This document shows positions 35,618 to 45,608 of a stretch of DNA of 64,000 nt, piece by piece. Origin of the DNA: Marinobacter piscis (GTDB lineage Bacteria > Pseudomonadota > Gammaproteobacteria > Pseudomonadales > Oleiphilaceae); contig NZ_VCGX01000003.1 of the NCBI RefSeq assembly GCF_007671655.1, forward strand, positions 124,001 to 188,000, read 5' to 3'. Position 1 is the first letter of the stretch. Each line of letters opens with the position of its first letter. Under the pieces are notes generated by a model. It was not told the DNA's origin and made no database searches. It saw only the letters and a program-made list of their open reading frames with translations. The translations under genes and the position numbers were made by a program.

Positions 35618-37006
35618 ATGTTTGAAAACCTCCAAGACCGACTTTCGGGTAGCTTGCGCAAAATTTCCGGTCAGGCGCGGCTTACCGACGACAATATCAA
35701 GGACACTCTCCGGGAAGTGCGCATGGCACTGCTCGAGGCGGATGTCGCCCTTCCTGTCGTAAAAGACTTTGTTGAGGGTGTCCGTCAGCGGGCAATTGGC
35801 CAGGAGGTTCAGCGCAGCCTCACGCCTGGTCAGGTGTTTGTAAAAGTGGTCCAGCAAGAGCTGGAGCGGGTCATGGGCGAGGGTAATGAGACCCTCAACC
35901 TGGCGACTCAGCCGCCTGCTGTGATCATGATGGCGGGCCTTCAGGGTGCCGGTAAAACCACCACCGTAGCGAAGCTGTCGCGTTTCCTGAAAGAGCGCCA
36001 GAAAAAATCGGTTATGGTGGTCAGTGCCGACATTTACCGGCCGGCTGCGATCAAGCAGCTGGAGACACTGGCGGGTGAGGTAGGCGCCGAGTTTTTCCCC
36101 AGCACAAGCGATCAGGATCCGGTTGCTATTGCTGAAGGTGCCGTGGCTGAGGCTCGTAAGAAACACATTGATGTGGTTATTCTTGATACCGCTGGCCGGT
36201 TGCATGTTGATGAGCAGATGATGGGCGAGATCGGTCGGCTCCACAGCGCGGTTAAGCCGATAGAAACCCTGTTTGTGGTTGATGCCATGACAGGGCAGGA
36301 TGCTGCCAATACCGCTAAGGCGTTCAACGATGCCTTGCCCCTGACAGGCGTGGTGCTGACCAAGACGGACGGCGATGCCCGGGGCGGGGCGGCGCTTTCC
36401 GTCAGGCATATTACTGGTAAGCCCATCAAGTTTCTGGGTATAGGTGAAAAATCGGATGCCCTGGAGCCTTTCCATCCGGATCGGGTGGCCTCACGCATTC
36501 TGGGTATGGGGGATGTGCTCTCCCTTATAGAGGAAGCAGAGCGCAAGCTGGACCAGAAGAAAGCTCAGAAGCTGACCAAAAAGATCAAAAAGGGTAAGAG
36601 TTTTGATCTTGAGGATTTCCGCGATCAGCTCCAGCAGATGAAAAGCATGGGTGGCATTGGTGGTCTGATGGACAAGTTGCCAGGTATGGGGCAGATGGCT
36701 GAGGTGGCACAGCAACAGGTCAATGACAAGTCTATGGGGCAGATGGAAGCCATTATCTGTTCAATGACCCCCAGAGAGCGCCGGCGTCCGGATTCCATCA
36801 ATAATTCCCGTAAGCGCCGTATCGCCACCGGGTCCGGCACCAAAATACAGGATGTAAACCGTCTTCTTAAGCAGCACAAGCAAATGCAGAAGATGATGAA
36901 AAAGTTTGGGAAAAAAGGCGGAATGGCCAATATGATGCGTGGGCTTGGTGGTATGATGCCGCCGGGCGGTGGTGGTGGCGGTATGCCACCGTTTGGCCGT
37001 ATGTGA
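35618..37006 (+). CDS. ffh: Signal recognition particle GTPase Ffh
   Basis: Protein part of the signal recognition particle (462 aa), which takes nascent membrane proteins to FtsY. The N domain starts FENLQDRLSGSLRKISGQ; the G domain has GLQGAGKTTTVAKLS (about 107-121), LDTAGRLHVD and TKTDGDARGG; the M domain (MKSMGGIGGLMDKLPGM; SMTPRERRRPDSIN; MMKKFGKKGG) binds SRP RNA and signal peptides. No 4.5S RNA gene is in the window. Divergent from the ypjD-like gene. Confidence 0.97.
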   Translation: MFENLQDRLSGSLRKISGQARLTDDNIKDTLREVRMALLEADVALPVVKDFVEGVRQRAIGQEVQRSLTPGQVFVKVVQQELERVMGEGNETLNLATQPPAVIMMAGLQGAGKTTTVAKLSRFLKERQKKSVMVVSADIYRPAAIKQLETLAGEVGAEFFPSTSDQDPVAIAEGAVAEARKKHIDVVILDTAGRLHVDEQMMGEIGRLHSAVKPIETLFVVDAMTGQDAANTAKAFNDALPLTGVVLTKTDGDARGGAALSVRHITGKPIKFLGIGEKSDALEPFHPDRVASRILGMGDVLSLIEEAERKLDQKKAQKLTKKIKKGKSFDLEDFRDQLQQMKSMGGIGGLMDKLPGMGQMAEVAQQQVNDKSMGQMEAIICSMTPRERRRPDSINNSRKRRIATGSGTKIQDVNRLLKQHKQMQKMMKKFGKKGGMANMMRGLGGMMPPGGGGGGMPPFGRM

Positions 37007-37168
37007 AATGCCTTACAGCGAAAAACTCCGAAACAGTCGTATTGCCTGTTTTCTTTGGCGCGTATTTAGCATAGAATAGCGCCCCTTTCGAGTATGGGTC
37101 TTCGCGTCAGCCGCTTTGGTGGGCGCGAAACGTACAAAGTTCGTACAACAGAACAGGATATTGGTTAA

Positions 37169-37408
37169 ATGGTAACAATCCGTTTGGCTCGTGGCGGCTC
37201 AAAGAAGCGCCCGTTCTATCACCTCACAGTCGCCGACAGCCGTAGATCGCGTAATGGCGCTTTCATTGAGCGTGTTGGCTTTTTCAATCCGGTTGCCCGT
37301 GGCCAGGAAGAGCGTCTTCGCGTTGATCGTGAGCGCGTTAACTTCTGGATCGACCAGGGTGCGCAGCCCAGTGAGCGTGTGTCTAAGCTGCTCAAGGCTG
37401 CAGAGTAA
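37169..37408 (+). CDS. rpsP: 30S ribosomal protein S16
   Basis: S16 of 79 aa, starting [30 protein letters not shown] and ending in the conserved [11 protein letters not shown]. First gene of rpsP-rimM-trmD-rplS; the 162-bp gap after ffh probably holds its promoter. Confidence 0.98.
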   Translation: MVTIRLARGGSKKRPFYHLTVADSRRSRNGAFIERVGFFNPVARGQEERLRVDRERVNFWIDQGAQPSERVSKLLKAAE

Positions 37409-37434
37409 GAATTACTGATCACCGGGGTTGTTGT

Positions 37435-37962
37435 ATGACGCAGAATTCGCAGGAAACTGTGATCGGTCGGATTACCTCGGTATTTGGGGTTAAAGGGTGG
37501 CTGAAAGTTTACTCTTATACCGATCCCAAAGAAGGAATACTGGACTATGCCAACTGGGTTCTCAGTCTGGATGGTAAACGTATTCCTGCAAAGCTTGAGG
37601 AGGGTCGTCGCCAGGGGCGAGCGATTGTCGTCAGGCTCAAAGGTATTGCTGATCGTGAACTGGCCAGTACCTATTGTGGTGCTGAAATCAGGGTTCCGGT
37701 AACTGAACTGCCTGAGCTCCCTGAAGGGGAGTATTACTGGCATCAGTTGCTTGAGCTTGAAGTGTTCACGGTTGAGGGTGACTGTCTCGGTCGGGTGGAT
37801 CACCTGATAGAAACAGGCTCCAACGATGTACTGGTGGTGCAGTCAACAAAGGCTTCCATTGATCAGCGCGAACGCCTGATTCCTTATCTTCCGGGCCAGG
37901 TTGTCCAGGAGGTGAGTCTTCCGGAGCAGAAGCTGACGGTAGACTGGGATCCGGAGTTCTGA
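37435..37962 (+). CDS. rimM: Ribosome maturation factor RimM
   Basis: 16S rRNA-processing protein (175 aa) that binds S19 during 30S assembly. N-domain VIGRITSVFGVKGWLKVYSYTDPKE; C-terminal PRC barrel (YYWHQLLELEVFTVEGDCLGRVDHLIETGSNDVLVV; LIPYLPGQVVQEV). Between rpsP and trmD. Confidence 0.97.
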   Translation: MTQNSQETVIGRITSVFGVKGWLKVYSYTDPKEGILDYANWVLSLDGKRIPAKLEEGRRQGRAIVVRLKGIADRELASTYCGAEIRVPVTELPELPEGEYYWHQLLELEVFTVEGDCLGRVDHLIETGSNDVLVVQSTKASIDQRERLIPYLPGQVVQEVSLPEQKLTVDWDPEF

Positions 37963-37965
37963 TTG

Positions 37966-38724
37966 GTGTGGGTCGGCGCAGTCAGCCTGTTCCCGGAAAT
38001 GTTCCGGGCCGTCACAGATTACGGAATAACAGGCAGGGCCGTACGCGAGGGTTTGCTGGCTTTCGATAGCTGGAATCCGCGCGACTTTACTCACGATCGC
38101 CACCGCACTGTCGATGACCGTCCCTACGGGGGTGGCCCCGGAATGCTGATGAAAATACAGCCATTAAGGGATGCCATCCACGCGGCGCGGGAAACGGCAC
38201 CAGGAAAAGCCTGCGTTGTCTATCTTTCGCCCCAGGGTGAAACACTGAACCAGGCCGTTGTTGAGTCGCTTGCCGCAGAAGAGAGTCTGATTCTTGTGGC
38301 GGGTCGTTATGAGGGTGTTGATGAGCGCCTGATAACGGCAGAAGTCGACCGGGAAATATCGCTGGGAGACTTTGTGCTTTCCGGTGGCGAGTTGGCAGCG
38401 ATGACTGTTATTGATGCGGTTACACGCCTCATCCCCGGAGCGCTGGGTCATGCGCAGTCAGCAGAACAGGATTCGTTTGCTGACGGTTTGCTGGATTGTC
38501 CGCACTATACCCGGCCCGAAATCTACGAAGGTCAGGCGGTGCCGGATGTTTTATTGGGCGGTCATCATGATCAGATCCGGCGTTGGCGACTTAAACAGTC
38601 GCTGAGGCGAACCCGGGAACGACGCCCCGACTTGCTTGAAAAGCGTGAGCTGACAAGCGAAGAGCGTGAGCTGCTGGGTGAGATTTTAAACGAACCGTGT
38701 GCCTCTGAATCGTCAGGGCATTAA
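37966..38724 (+). CDS. trmD: tRNA (guanine-N1)-methyltransferase TrmD
   Basis: Makes m1G37 in tRNA (252 aa) using S-adenosylmethionine through a trefoil-knot fold. [12 protein letters not shown] at the N-terminus, [27 protein letters not shown] and [15 protein letters not shown] in the knot are conserved. I chose GTG 37966, which gives the usual MW start; TTG 37963 is also in frame. It starts 3 bp after rimM. Confidence 0.97.
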   Translation: MWVGAVSLFPEMFRAVTDYGITGRAVREGLLAFDSWNPRDFTHDRHRTVDDRPYGGGPGMLMKIQPLRDAIHAARETAPGKACVVYLSPQGETLNQAVVESLAAEESLILVAGRYEGVDERLITAEVDREISLGDFVLSGGELAAMTVIDAVTRLIPGALGHAQSAEQDSFADGLLDCPHYTRPEIYEGQAVPDVLLGGHHDQIRRWRLKQSLRRTRERRPDLLEKRELTSEERELLGEILNEPCASESSGH

Positions 38725-38749
38725 AAGATTGGGTATCAGGAGCATAACG

Positions 38750-39106
38750 ATGAGCGGCAAGAGCAACATCATCAATCAACTTGAATCAGAACAGATGACC
38801 AAAGAGATCCCTGCGTTTGCGCCGGGTGACACAGTAACTGTTCAGGTTCGTGTAACGGAAGGCAGTCGTGAGCGTCTTCAGGCTTTCGAAGGCGTTGTTA
38901 TCGGAAAGCGTAACCGCGGCGTAAACTCGTCGTTCACGGTACGGAAGATTTCCTACGGTATCGGTGTTGAGCGTACTTTCCAGACCTTCTCTACACTGGT
39001 CGACAGTATTAAAGTGAAGCGTCGTGGCGATGTGCGTCAGGCCAAGCTTTACTACCTGCGTGAGCGCTTCGGTAAGGCAGCACGCATCAAGGAAAAGCTT
39101 AACTGA
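38750..39106 (+). CDS. rplS: 50S ribosomal protein L19
   Basis: L19 of 118 aa: [54 protein letters not shown] and [19 protein letters not shown] are family hallmarks. ATG 38750 has AGGAG before it. Last gene of the ribosomal operon, followed by a strong terminator. Confidence 0.98.
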   Translation: MSGKSNIINQLESEQMTKEIPAFAPGDTVTVQVRVTEGSRERLQAFEGVVIGKRNRGVNSSFTVRKISYGIGVERTFQTFSTLVDSIKVKRRGDVRQAKLYYLRERFGKAARIKEKLN

Positions 39107-39140
39107 TCAGCCGTGTGCTGTGACAGTTTGCACTGGAAAA

Positions 39141-39166
39141 GGGCAGCCTCTGGGCTGCCCTTTTTC
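39141..39166 (+). terminator. Rho-independent terminator after rplS
   Basis: Perfect 8-bp stem GGGCAGCC (39141-39148) and GGCTGCCC (39153-39160), loop TCTG, followed by TTTTTCG and preceded by AAAA. 34 nt after the rplS stop. Confidence 0.92.
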
Positions 39167-39219
39167 GTGTTTCCGTAACATAGAACATAACAGGCTGCAG
39201 CCTTGGTACGGGAGAGAAA

Positions 39220-40122
39220 GTGAGGCCAGATGACGAGGCGGTAATTATCCGGTTTGTGGATGCAATCTGGCTCGAGGACGGGCTGGGGGAGCAAACCCGG
39301 CAAGCGTATCGCAATGATCTTCAAAGCCTGTCAGCCTGGCTCGGGAGTCGATCGGGCCACCCTTTGCTCACAGAGGTTCGGCGAACGGATTTACTGGACT
39401 GGATGGCCAGTGGGCTGGCGCAGGGTATAAAAACCTCCACAGCTGCCCGGCGGCTGTCAGGCGTGCGCCGCTTTTACCGTTTTTTGCTTCGCGAGGGAGT
39501 AATCGCTGAGGACCCGACGCTGCGAATAGACAGCCCGAGGCTGCCGCGCCGGTTGCCGGATTCGCTGACCGAAGAAGAGGTGGAGGCGCTGTTGACTGAG
39601 CCAGACCCGGCAATACCCATTGAGCAGCGTGACAAGGCCATGCTGGAAACACTTTATGGGTGCGGGCTGCGGGTTTCCGAGCTTACAGGTTTGCGTGTCG
39701 ATCAGGTCAATCTGCGTCAGGGGGTTGTGCGTGTAACCGGTAAAGGTAATAAAGAGCGCCTGGTGCCGCTGGGGGAGGAAGCCGTAGACTGGCTCGCTCA
39801 CTACATGCAGGAAGGGCGGCGGGAACTCCTCAGGGGCCGCGCCAGTGACGCTCTGTTTCCGGGCAACCGGGCAACTGCAATGACCCGGCAAACCTTCTGG
39901 TACCGCGTGCGTCATTATGCTTTGCGTGCCGGTATCACCAAACCGTTGTCACCCCATACACTGCGGCACGCGTTTGCGACGCATCTGCTTAATCACGGCG
40001 CAGACCTGCGCGTCGTTCAGATGTTGCTGGGTCACTCTGATCTTTCAACAACTCAGATATACACCCATGTTGCCCGGCAGCGACTGCAGTCATTGCACCG
40101 GGAGCATCATCCCCGTGGTTGA
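39220..40122 (+). CDS. xerD: Site-specific tyrosine recombinase XerD
   Basis: Tyrosine recombinase of 300 aa, starting at GTG, that resolves chromosome dimers at dif with XerC. Catalytic residues are Arg in GCGLRVSELTGL, Lys in TGKGNKERLVPLG, HxxR in SPHTLRHAFATHLL, His in LLGHSDLSTTQIY and Tyr in that last stretch. XerD rather than XerC is called because it is next to dsbC, as in many gammaproteobacteria. No dif-like site is obvious in the window. Confidence 0.94.
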   Translation: MRPDDEAVIIRFVDAIWLEDGLGEQTRQAYRNDLQSLSAWLGSRSGHPLLTEVRRTDLLDWMASGLAQGIKTSTAARRLSGVRRFYRFLLREGVIAEDPTLRIDSPRLPRRLPDSLTEEEVEALLTEPDPAIPIEQRDKAMLETLYGCGLRVSELTGLRVDQVNLRQGVVRVTGKGNKERLVPLGEEAVDWLAHYMQEGRRELLRGRASDALFPGNRATAMTRQTFWYRVRHYALRAGITKPLSPHTLRHAFATHLLNHGADLRVVQMLLGHSDLSTTQIYTHVARQRLQSLHREHHPRG

Positions 40123-40176
40123 ATCTGTCATTTTTAGGTAAGGTACTCAGCTTACTGACCAAGTGGGCATGGCAAA

Positions 40177-40908
40177 ATGAGAAAACAGTTTTTTTCAATA
40201 GTCGCATTGATGGTGACGGGTGTGTTGGGTGCTTCCTCTGGTACGGCTGGTGTTGTTGAGGATCAGATCAGTGAACACCTGTCTGGAGCTGTGCCCGGGC
40301 TGGAAATATCCACGGTTCGGGAGTCGGAAGCCAGCGGCCTCTACGAGGTACAGAGCAAAAACGGTGACACAGTCTACACCACGCGTGATGGTGCGTATTT
40401 GCTCACCGGCGACCTGTTGAAGATTACCGGCGATGGTATTGCCAATGTGACGGAGCAGGCCAGGGCCGGTCATCGCAAGCAGGTTATGGACAGTTATGGC
40501 GAAGGTGGAGTAATCCGCTACAAGGCGAGTAATGAAAAGGCAGTCATTGATGTATTCACCGATATTGATTGCCCTTATTGCCGCAAGCTTCATGACGAGG
40601 TGCCGCAGCTCAATGACTATGGTATCACCGTGAACTATTATGCTTATCCGCGCTCCGGACCTGGCCGGCCCTCGTTTACCAAATATATTTCAGTCTGGTG
40701 CGCAGATGACCAGCAGTCCGCTATGGACTCTGCCAAGGCCGGCAAGACAGTCGCGGCCGCCACGTGTGACAACCCGGTTCTGGAACAGTTTCAGTTGGGT
40801 AAAAGCATTGGCGTAACCGGCACCCCGGCAATTGTGCTTGAAGATGGTAATATTGTGCCGGGGTATGTCCCTGCCAGAAAGCTTGCCGGTGGACTGGGGC
40901 TTCTCTGA
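40177..40908 (+). CDS. dsbC: Thiol:disulfide interchange protein DsbC
   Basis: Periplasmic disulfide isomerase (243 aa) with a signal peptide (MRKQFFSIVALMVTGVLGASSG). A dimerisation domain (SGLYEVQSKNGDTVYTTRDGAYLLTGDLL) precedes the thioredoxin-like part with active site Cys132-Pro-Tyr-Cys135; E. coli DsbC has CGYC, so the Pro is a difference. TGTPAIVLEDGNIVPGY is the cis-Pro region. Between xerD and hom. Confidence 0.93.
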   Translation: MRKQFFSIVALMVTGVLGASSGTAGVVEDQISEHLSGAVPGLEISTVRESEASGLYEVQSKNGDTVYTTRDGAYLLTGDLLKITGDGIANVTEQARAGHRKQVMDSYGEGGVIRYKASNEKAVIDVFTDIDCPYCRKLHDEVPQLNDYGITVNYYAYPRSGPGRPSFTKYISVWCADDQQSAMDSAKAGKTVAAATCDNPVLEQFQLGKSIGVTGTPAIVLEDGNIVPGYVPARKLAGGLGLL

Positions 40909-41017
40909 CACAGGAGCGGGATTCTTCGGTATACTAAACAACCTTTCAGTGTCGCGGCATCGTAATGCTGCGTTACCTACAATACATCAGCACCCCATCG
41001 GGATCAGAGGTGAGAGT

Positions 41018-42319
41018 TTGAAAGACGTCAATGTCGGAATTTGCGGACTGGGAACCGTTGGCGGCGGTACATTCAATGTATTGAATCGGAATGCCGCAAT
41101 AATTGCGGGACGTGCAGGCTGTAACATCCGGATCACCCGGATAGCCAGTCGCCGTAATCGTGACGATATGGATCTTGGTGATGTGCCCTTCAGTACCGAG
41201 ATTTTCGATGTGGTGAACGATCCCGCCATTGATATCGTGGTAGAACTGATTGGCGGATACGAAACCGCACGTGAGCTTGTGCTGGCCGCGATCCGTAACG
41301 GAAAACATGTGGTGACCGCAAACAAGGCGCTGATTGCCGTTCATGGTAATGAGATTTTTGCGGCTGCCGATGAAGCGGGCGTTGTTGTCGCTTATGAGGC
41401 TGGGGTTGCTGGTGGCATCCCTGTTATGAAGGCGGTCCGTGAGGGGCTGGCTGGCAACCGTATTGACTGGATTGCCGGAATTATCAATGGCACTGGTAAC
41501 TACATACTGACCGAAATGCGTGCGGGCCGTCCATTTGCCGAAGTGCTGAAGGAAGCCCAGGACCTCGGGTACGCGGAAGCCGATCCTACTTTTGATGTAG
41601 AAGGTATTGATGCCGCCCATAAGCTGACGATCCTGGCGGCAGCCGGCTTTGGTGTGCCACTGCAGTTTGAGAAGGCATTTACTGAAGGTATTTCCGCGAT
41701 TACTCCCTATGATATTGCCCATGCCGAGCAGCTTGGTTATCGCATCAAACATCTGGGTATAGCTCGTCGTCGGGACGAAGGTATTGAGCTGCGCGTGCAC
41801 CCTACGCTGGTTCCCCGCAGTCACCTGATTGCTCAGGTTGATGGTGTATTGAACGCTGTGCTTGTGGATGGTGATGCTGTCGGGCAGACCATGTATTACG
41901 GCCCGGGTGCCGGAGATGAAGCAACTGCCTCGGCGGTGATTGCCGATATTGTTGATGCAGCCCGGATCGTGGCGAATGAGAGCGCATTGCGAGTGCCTTA
42001 TCTCGGATTTGCGCCGGACGCTCTGGAAGACCTGGATGTGCTTTCCATGGAAGACATTCAGTCTGCTTACTATCTGCGTATAACCGCACTGGACCGCCCG
42101 GGGGTACTGGCAAAGATCGCGTCGATTCTGAGTGAGCATGGCATTAACATTGAGTCAATCATGCAAAAAGAATCCGAAATGAAAGACGGGCGTATCCCTG
42201 TCATTATCCTGACGCACACAGTGCAGGAGCGGCAGATCAATCGTGCTATTGAAGAGCTGGAGTCCCTCTCGGATACCGATGGCCCGGTTGTTCGTATTCG
42301 CGCCGAAAACTTTAACTGA
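41018..42319 (+). CDS. hom: Homoserine dehydrogenase
   Basis: NAD(P)-dependent reduction of aspartate semialdehyde to homoserine (433 aa) for threonine and methionine. VGICGLGTVGGGTFNVL is the cofactor fold, VTANKALIAVHG, GIINGTGNYILTEM and DLGYAEADPTFDVEGIDAAHKL the catalytic region, and the C-terminal ACT domain starts YLRITALDRPGVLAKIASIL. I chose TTG 41018, after AGAGGTGAGA; the frame stays open into dsbC, but that part is unlike Hom. Followed by thrC at 25 bp. Confidence 0.95.
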   Translation: MKDVNVGICGLGTVGGGTFNVLNRNAAIIAGRAGCNIRITRIASRRNRDDMDLGDVPFSTEIFDVVNDPAIDIVVELIGGYETARELVLAAIRNGKHVVTANKALIAVHGNEIFAAADEAGVVVAYEAGVAGGIPVMKAVREGLAGNRIDWIAGIINGTGNYILTEMRAGRPFAEVLKEAQDLGYAEADPTFDVEGIDAAHKLTILAAAGFGVPLQFEKAFTEGISAITPYDIAHAEQLGYRIKHLGIARRRDEGIELRVHPTLVPRSHLIAQVDGVLNAVLVDGDAVGQTMYYGPGAGDEATASAVIADIVDAARIVANESALRVPYLGFAPDALEDLDVLSMEDIQSAYYLRITALDRPGVLAKIASILSEHGINIESIMQKESEMKDGRIPVIILTHTVQERQINRAIEELESLSDTDGPVVRIRAENFN

Positions 42320-42344
42320 GTCACCATAACCGACAGGTATACAC

Positions 42345-43745
42345 GTGAGATACATCAGTACGCGGGGCGAAGCGCCCGCCCTGGGATTTGAAGACGTTCT
42401 GCTTACAGGGCTGGCCCCTGACGGCGGTCTGTATGTGCCGGAAACACTTCCGCATTTCAGTCTGGAAGAGATCCGCAGCTGGCGCGGGCTCCCTTATACA
42501 GAGCTTGCGTTCAATATTATGTATCCGTTTGTGGAGGAGGCCATTCCCGAAGCCGACTTCCGACAGATGCTTGACGAGACCTACAGTGTTTTCGCCCACA
42601 AGGCCGTTGCCCCGCTGGTGCAGCTTGATACCAATGAGTGGGTGATGGAGCTGTTCCGTGGCCCCACACTGGCCTTCAAGGACTTTGCGCTTCAGCTGCT
42701 GGGACGGCTTCTGGATTACGTGCTCGAAAAACGTGGGCAGCATGCGGTGATACTGGGGGCCACCTCCGGAGATACCGGGTCGGCAGCGATTGAAGGTTGT
42801 CGTCAGTGTGAGCATGTGGACATTTTTATTCTGCACCCGTACGAACGTGTTTCGGAGGTGCAGCGGCGCCAGATGACGACGGTGCAGGGCGACAATATCC
42901 ACAATATTGCCGTGCGCGGTAATTTTGATGATTGCCAGCGCATGGTCAAAGAGAGTTTCAGTGACCAGTCATTCCTGGAAGGTAAAGCCAGGCTTGCAGC
43001 GGTGAACTCGATCAACTGGGCACGGATCATGGCCCAGATCGTGTATTACTTTCATGCATCTCTTGCTCTGGGTGGCCCTGATCGCAGCATGGCCTTTTCT
43101 GTACCTACAGGTAACTTCGGGGACATATTTGCCGGTTACCTGGCACAGAAAATGGGGCTGCCAGTGTCACAGCTGGTTATTGCCACCAACCGCAATGATA
43201 TCCTCCATCGCTTCATGAGTGGCAACAAATACGAACAGCACACCCTTGAACATACGTTGTCACCAAGCATGGATATCATGGTCTCCAGCAACTTCGAGCG
43301 ACTGTTGTTTGATCTCCATGGGCGTGATGGGCAAGCTGTAAAGGAACTGCTGGAAAATGCAGCGAAAGGGCCGGTCAGTATTGCAGATTACCGCTGGAAG
43401 CGGGCCCGTAAGCTCTTTGACAGCGCCGCTGTTGACGACGCGATGACCTGTGAAACCATTCGTGAGGTGTACCAGCAAAATGAATACCTGCTGGACCCGC
43501 ATACAGCCATCGGCGTGCGGGCAGCCCGGACTTGTCGCCGCGATAAGCAGATCCCGATGATCACCCTGGGAACAGCGCACCCGGCCAAGTTCCCGGATGC
43601 CATCGCAGAATCAGGCCTGGCGGTTAAGCCTGATTTGCCGGCCCATATGGCGGAACTCTTTGAACGCAAAGAACGTTACACAGTGCTTGATAATGACCGG
43701 GACGGTGTGCAGAGCTTTATTGCAAAACACTGGAAAAATGCCTGA
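42345..43745 (+). CDS. thrC: Threonine synthase
   Basis: PLP enzyme of 466 aa that converts phosphohomoserine to threonine. GTG start; MRYISTRGEAPALGFEDVLLTGLAPDGGLYVPE is the family N-terminus, FRGPTLAFKDFALQ holds the PLP lysine, and GATSGDTGSAAIEGCR the phosphate site. No thrB is adjacent, so homoserine kinase must be elsewhere. Confidence 0.97.
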   Translation: MRYISTRGEAPALGFEDVLLTGLAPDGGLYVPETLPHFSLEEIRSWRGLPYTELAFNIMYPFVEEAIPEADFRQMLDETYSVFAHKAVAPLVQLDTNEWVMELFRGPTLAFKDFALQLLGRLLDYVLEKRGQHAVILGATSGDTGSAAIEGCRQCEHVDIFILHPYERVSEVQRRQMTTVQGDNIHNIAVRGNFDDCQRMVKESFSDQSFLEGKARLAAVNSINWARIMAQIVYYFHASLALGGPDRSMAFSVPTGNFGDIFAGYLAQKMGLPVSQLVIATNRNDILHRFMSGNKYEQHTLEHTLSPSMDIMVSSNFERLLFDLHGRDGQAVKELLENAAKGPVSIADYRWKRARKLFDSAAVDDAMTCETIREVYQQNEYLLDPHTAIGVRAARTCRRDKQIPMITLGTAHPAKFPDAIAESGLAVKPDLPAHMAELFERKERYTVLDNDRDGVQSFIAKHWKNA

Positions 43746-43757
43746 TATAGCACTGGT

Positions 43758-45494
43758 ATGACTCCCAAAAAAATCCTGCGTCGCCCCAGGCCGGAGAGCA
43801 CTCCGGCCTGGGGGCAAAACCTGCCCCCGATCCTCCGCCGCCTCTATGCTGCCCGGGGCATTACCTCTGACGAACAGCTGACCTACACGCTCAGATACCT
43901 CGCTTCGCCCTTTGAGTTGCGCGGAATTGATCGTGCCGTTGAGCTGCTTGCAGACGCTATTGCCCGTAATCAGCGGGTACTTGTGCTTGGGGATTTTGAT
44001 GCAGACGGTGCGACCAGTACCGCTGTGGCCATGCTGGGACTTTCCATGCTGGGGCTGCAGAGCATTGATTTCCGGGTGCCCAGCCGCTTTGCTGATGGCT
44101 ATGGTCTGACGCCCGGCATCATCGAGCGCTTACAGCAGCAGGGCGAACTGCCGGATTTACTGGTAACAGTAGATAATGGAATTTCCGCCATCGAGGGGGT
44201 GGATGCGGCCCGGAAACTGGGCATTAAAACCGTGATTACCGATCACCACCTGGCGGGTGACGTGTTGCCGGACGCCGACGCCATAGTGAATCCCAACCAG
44301 CCTGGCTGCCCGTTTCTGAGCAAGAATGCGGCGGGCGTGGGGGTGATGTTCTATGTGCTCACAGCACTGCGCAAGAAACTGCGGGAGGACGGGCGCTTGC
44401 CAAGTCCTGAGCCCAACCTGGGGTGCTTGCTGGACCTTGTGGCGTTGGGGACTGTGGCCGATGTGGTGCCACTGGATCACAACAATCGCATTTTTGTGGA
44501 GCAGGGGCTGCGGCGCATACGTCAGGGCGAAGCACGTCCGGGCGTGCTTGCGTTGTTGCAGGTTGCCGGCCGCGACCATACAAATATCAGCTCGACCGAC
44601 CTTGGGTTTGTCGTAGGCCCTCGCCTTAATGCTGCGGGCCGTCTGGATGATATGAGCGTTGGCATCGCCTGCCTGCTCGCCGACAATCCGGATGAAGCCC
44701 AGCGCCTTGCCCGGGAACTGGATACCTTCAACCGGGAACGACGCACCATTGAAAAAGATATGAAGACCCAGGCGCAGGACTTGCTTGCCTCCATGTCGCT
44801 GGACCTGGAGGGGCTTCCCTGGGGGCTGGCGTTGTTCGATCAGGACTGGCATCAGGGGGTTATAGGAATACTGGCAGCCCGGATCCGGGAACAGACCCAC
44901 AGGCCCACCATTGCCTTTGCGCCGGATGAAAACGGTGTGGATATCAAAGGTTCCGCCCGCTCCATCCCCGGGCTGCACATTCGCGATGTGCTTGCCATAG
45001 TCGACGCCAGACACCCCGGAGTGATGAAAAAGTACGGTGGCCACGCTATGGCCGCTGGCATGACACTGGCCCAGGCAGATTTCGAATTGTTCTCTGAAGC
45101 CTTTGACCAGGCCGTACGGGATACTCTCACTGCAGCCGACCTTGAGGCGGCCATCACAACAGACGGTCCCCTGAGCCCTGCTGAGCTATCGTTGGAAACA
45201 GCCGCGCTACTGAAGCGGGCCGGCCCCTGGGGACAGCACTTCCCCGAGCCTGTGTTTGATGGTGATTTCCGGGTGGTCAGTCAGCGTATAGTGGGTGAAA
45301 ATCACCTTAAACTGGTTTTGAAGCCTTTTGAAGGCGGTGACATTATTGATGGTATTGCGTTCAATACCGGTCCGGAAGTTCCGGATTACACCCGCACAGG
45401 CGCGCGGGTGGTTTACAAGCCGGATGCCAATACTTTCCGGGGGCGGACAAACCTTCAGCTACTGGTGGATTATCTGGAGCCGCTTTCCCGGTAA
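43758..45494 (+). CDS. recJ: Single-stranded-DNA-specific exonuclease RecJ
   Basis: 5'-3' ssDNA exonuclease (578 aa) of recombination and mismatch repair. DHH motifs: LGDFDADGATSTAVA, VTVDNGISAIEG and TDHHLAGDVLPDADAIVNPNQ; DHHA1 motif FAPDENGVDIKGSARSIPGLHIRDVL with GGHAMAAGMTL; then the OB-fold. 13 bp after thrC. Confidence 0.96.
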   Translation: MTPKKILRRPRPESTPAWGQNLPPILRRLYAARGITSDEQLTYTLRYLASPFELRGIDRAVELLADAIARNQRVLVLGDFDADGATSTAVAMLGLSMLGLQSIDFRVPSRFADGYGLTPGIIERLQQQGELPDLLVTVDNGISAIEGVDAARKLGIKTVITDHHLAGDVLPDADAIVNPNQPGCPFLSKNAAGVGVMFYVLTALRKKLREDGRLPSPEPNLGCLLDLVALGTVADVVPLDHNNRIFVEQGLRRIRQGEARPGVLALLQVAGRDHTNISSTDLGFVVGPRLNAAGRLDDMSVGIACLLADNPDEAQRLARELDTFNRERRTIEKDMKTQAQDLLASMSLDLEGLPWGLALFDQDWHQGVIGILAARIREQTHRPTIAFAPDENGVDIKGSARSIPGLHIRDVLAIVDARHPGVMKKYGGHAMAAGMTLAQADFELFSEAFDQAVRDTLTAADLEAAITTDGPLSPAELSLETAALLKRAGPWGQHFPEPVFDGDFRVVSQRIVGENHLKLVLKPFEGGDIIDGIAFNTGPEVPDYTRTGARVVYKPDANTFRGRTNLQLLVDYLEPLSR

Positions 45495-45608
45495 GCCTGC
45501 TTGCACTCAAACGGAACTACGGTTTCCCACGGCTGATTTACCACTGGAATTCCGGTAGAATCCCGCCACAGTTTTACGCATCATGTTCCAACATTGAGTA
45601 GTGTTCTT

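Noticed and set aside
40973-42139. 388-codon minus frame
   Set aside because: Antisense to hom, which has full dehydrogenase and ACT motifs.
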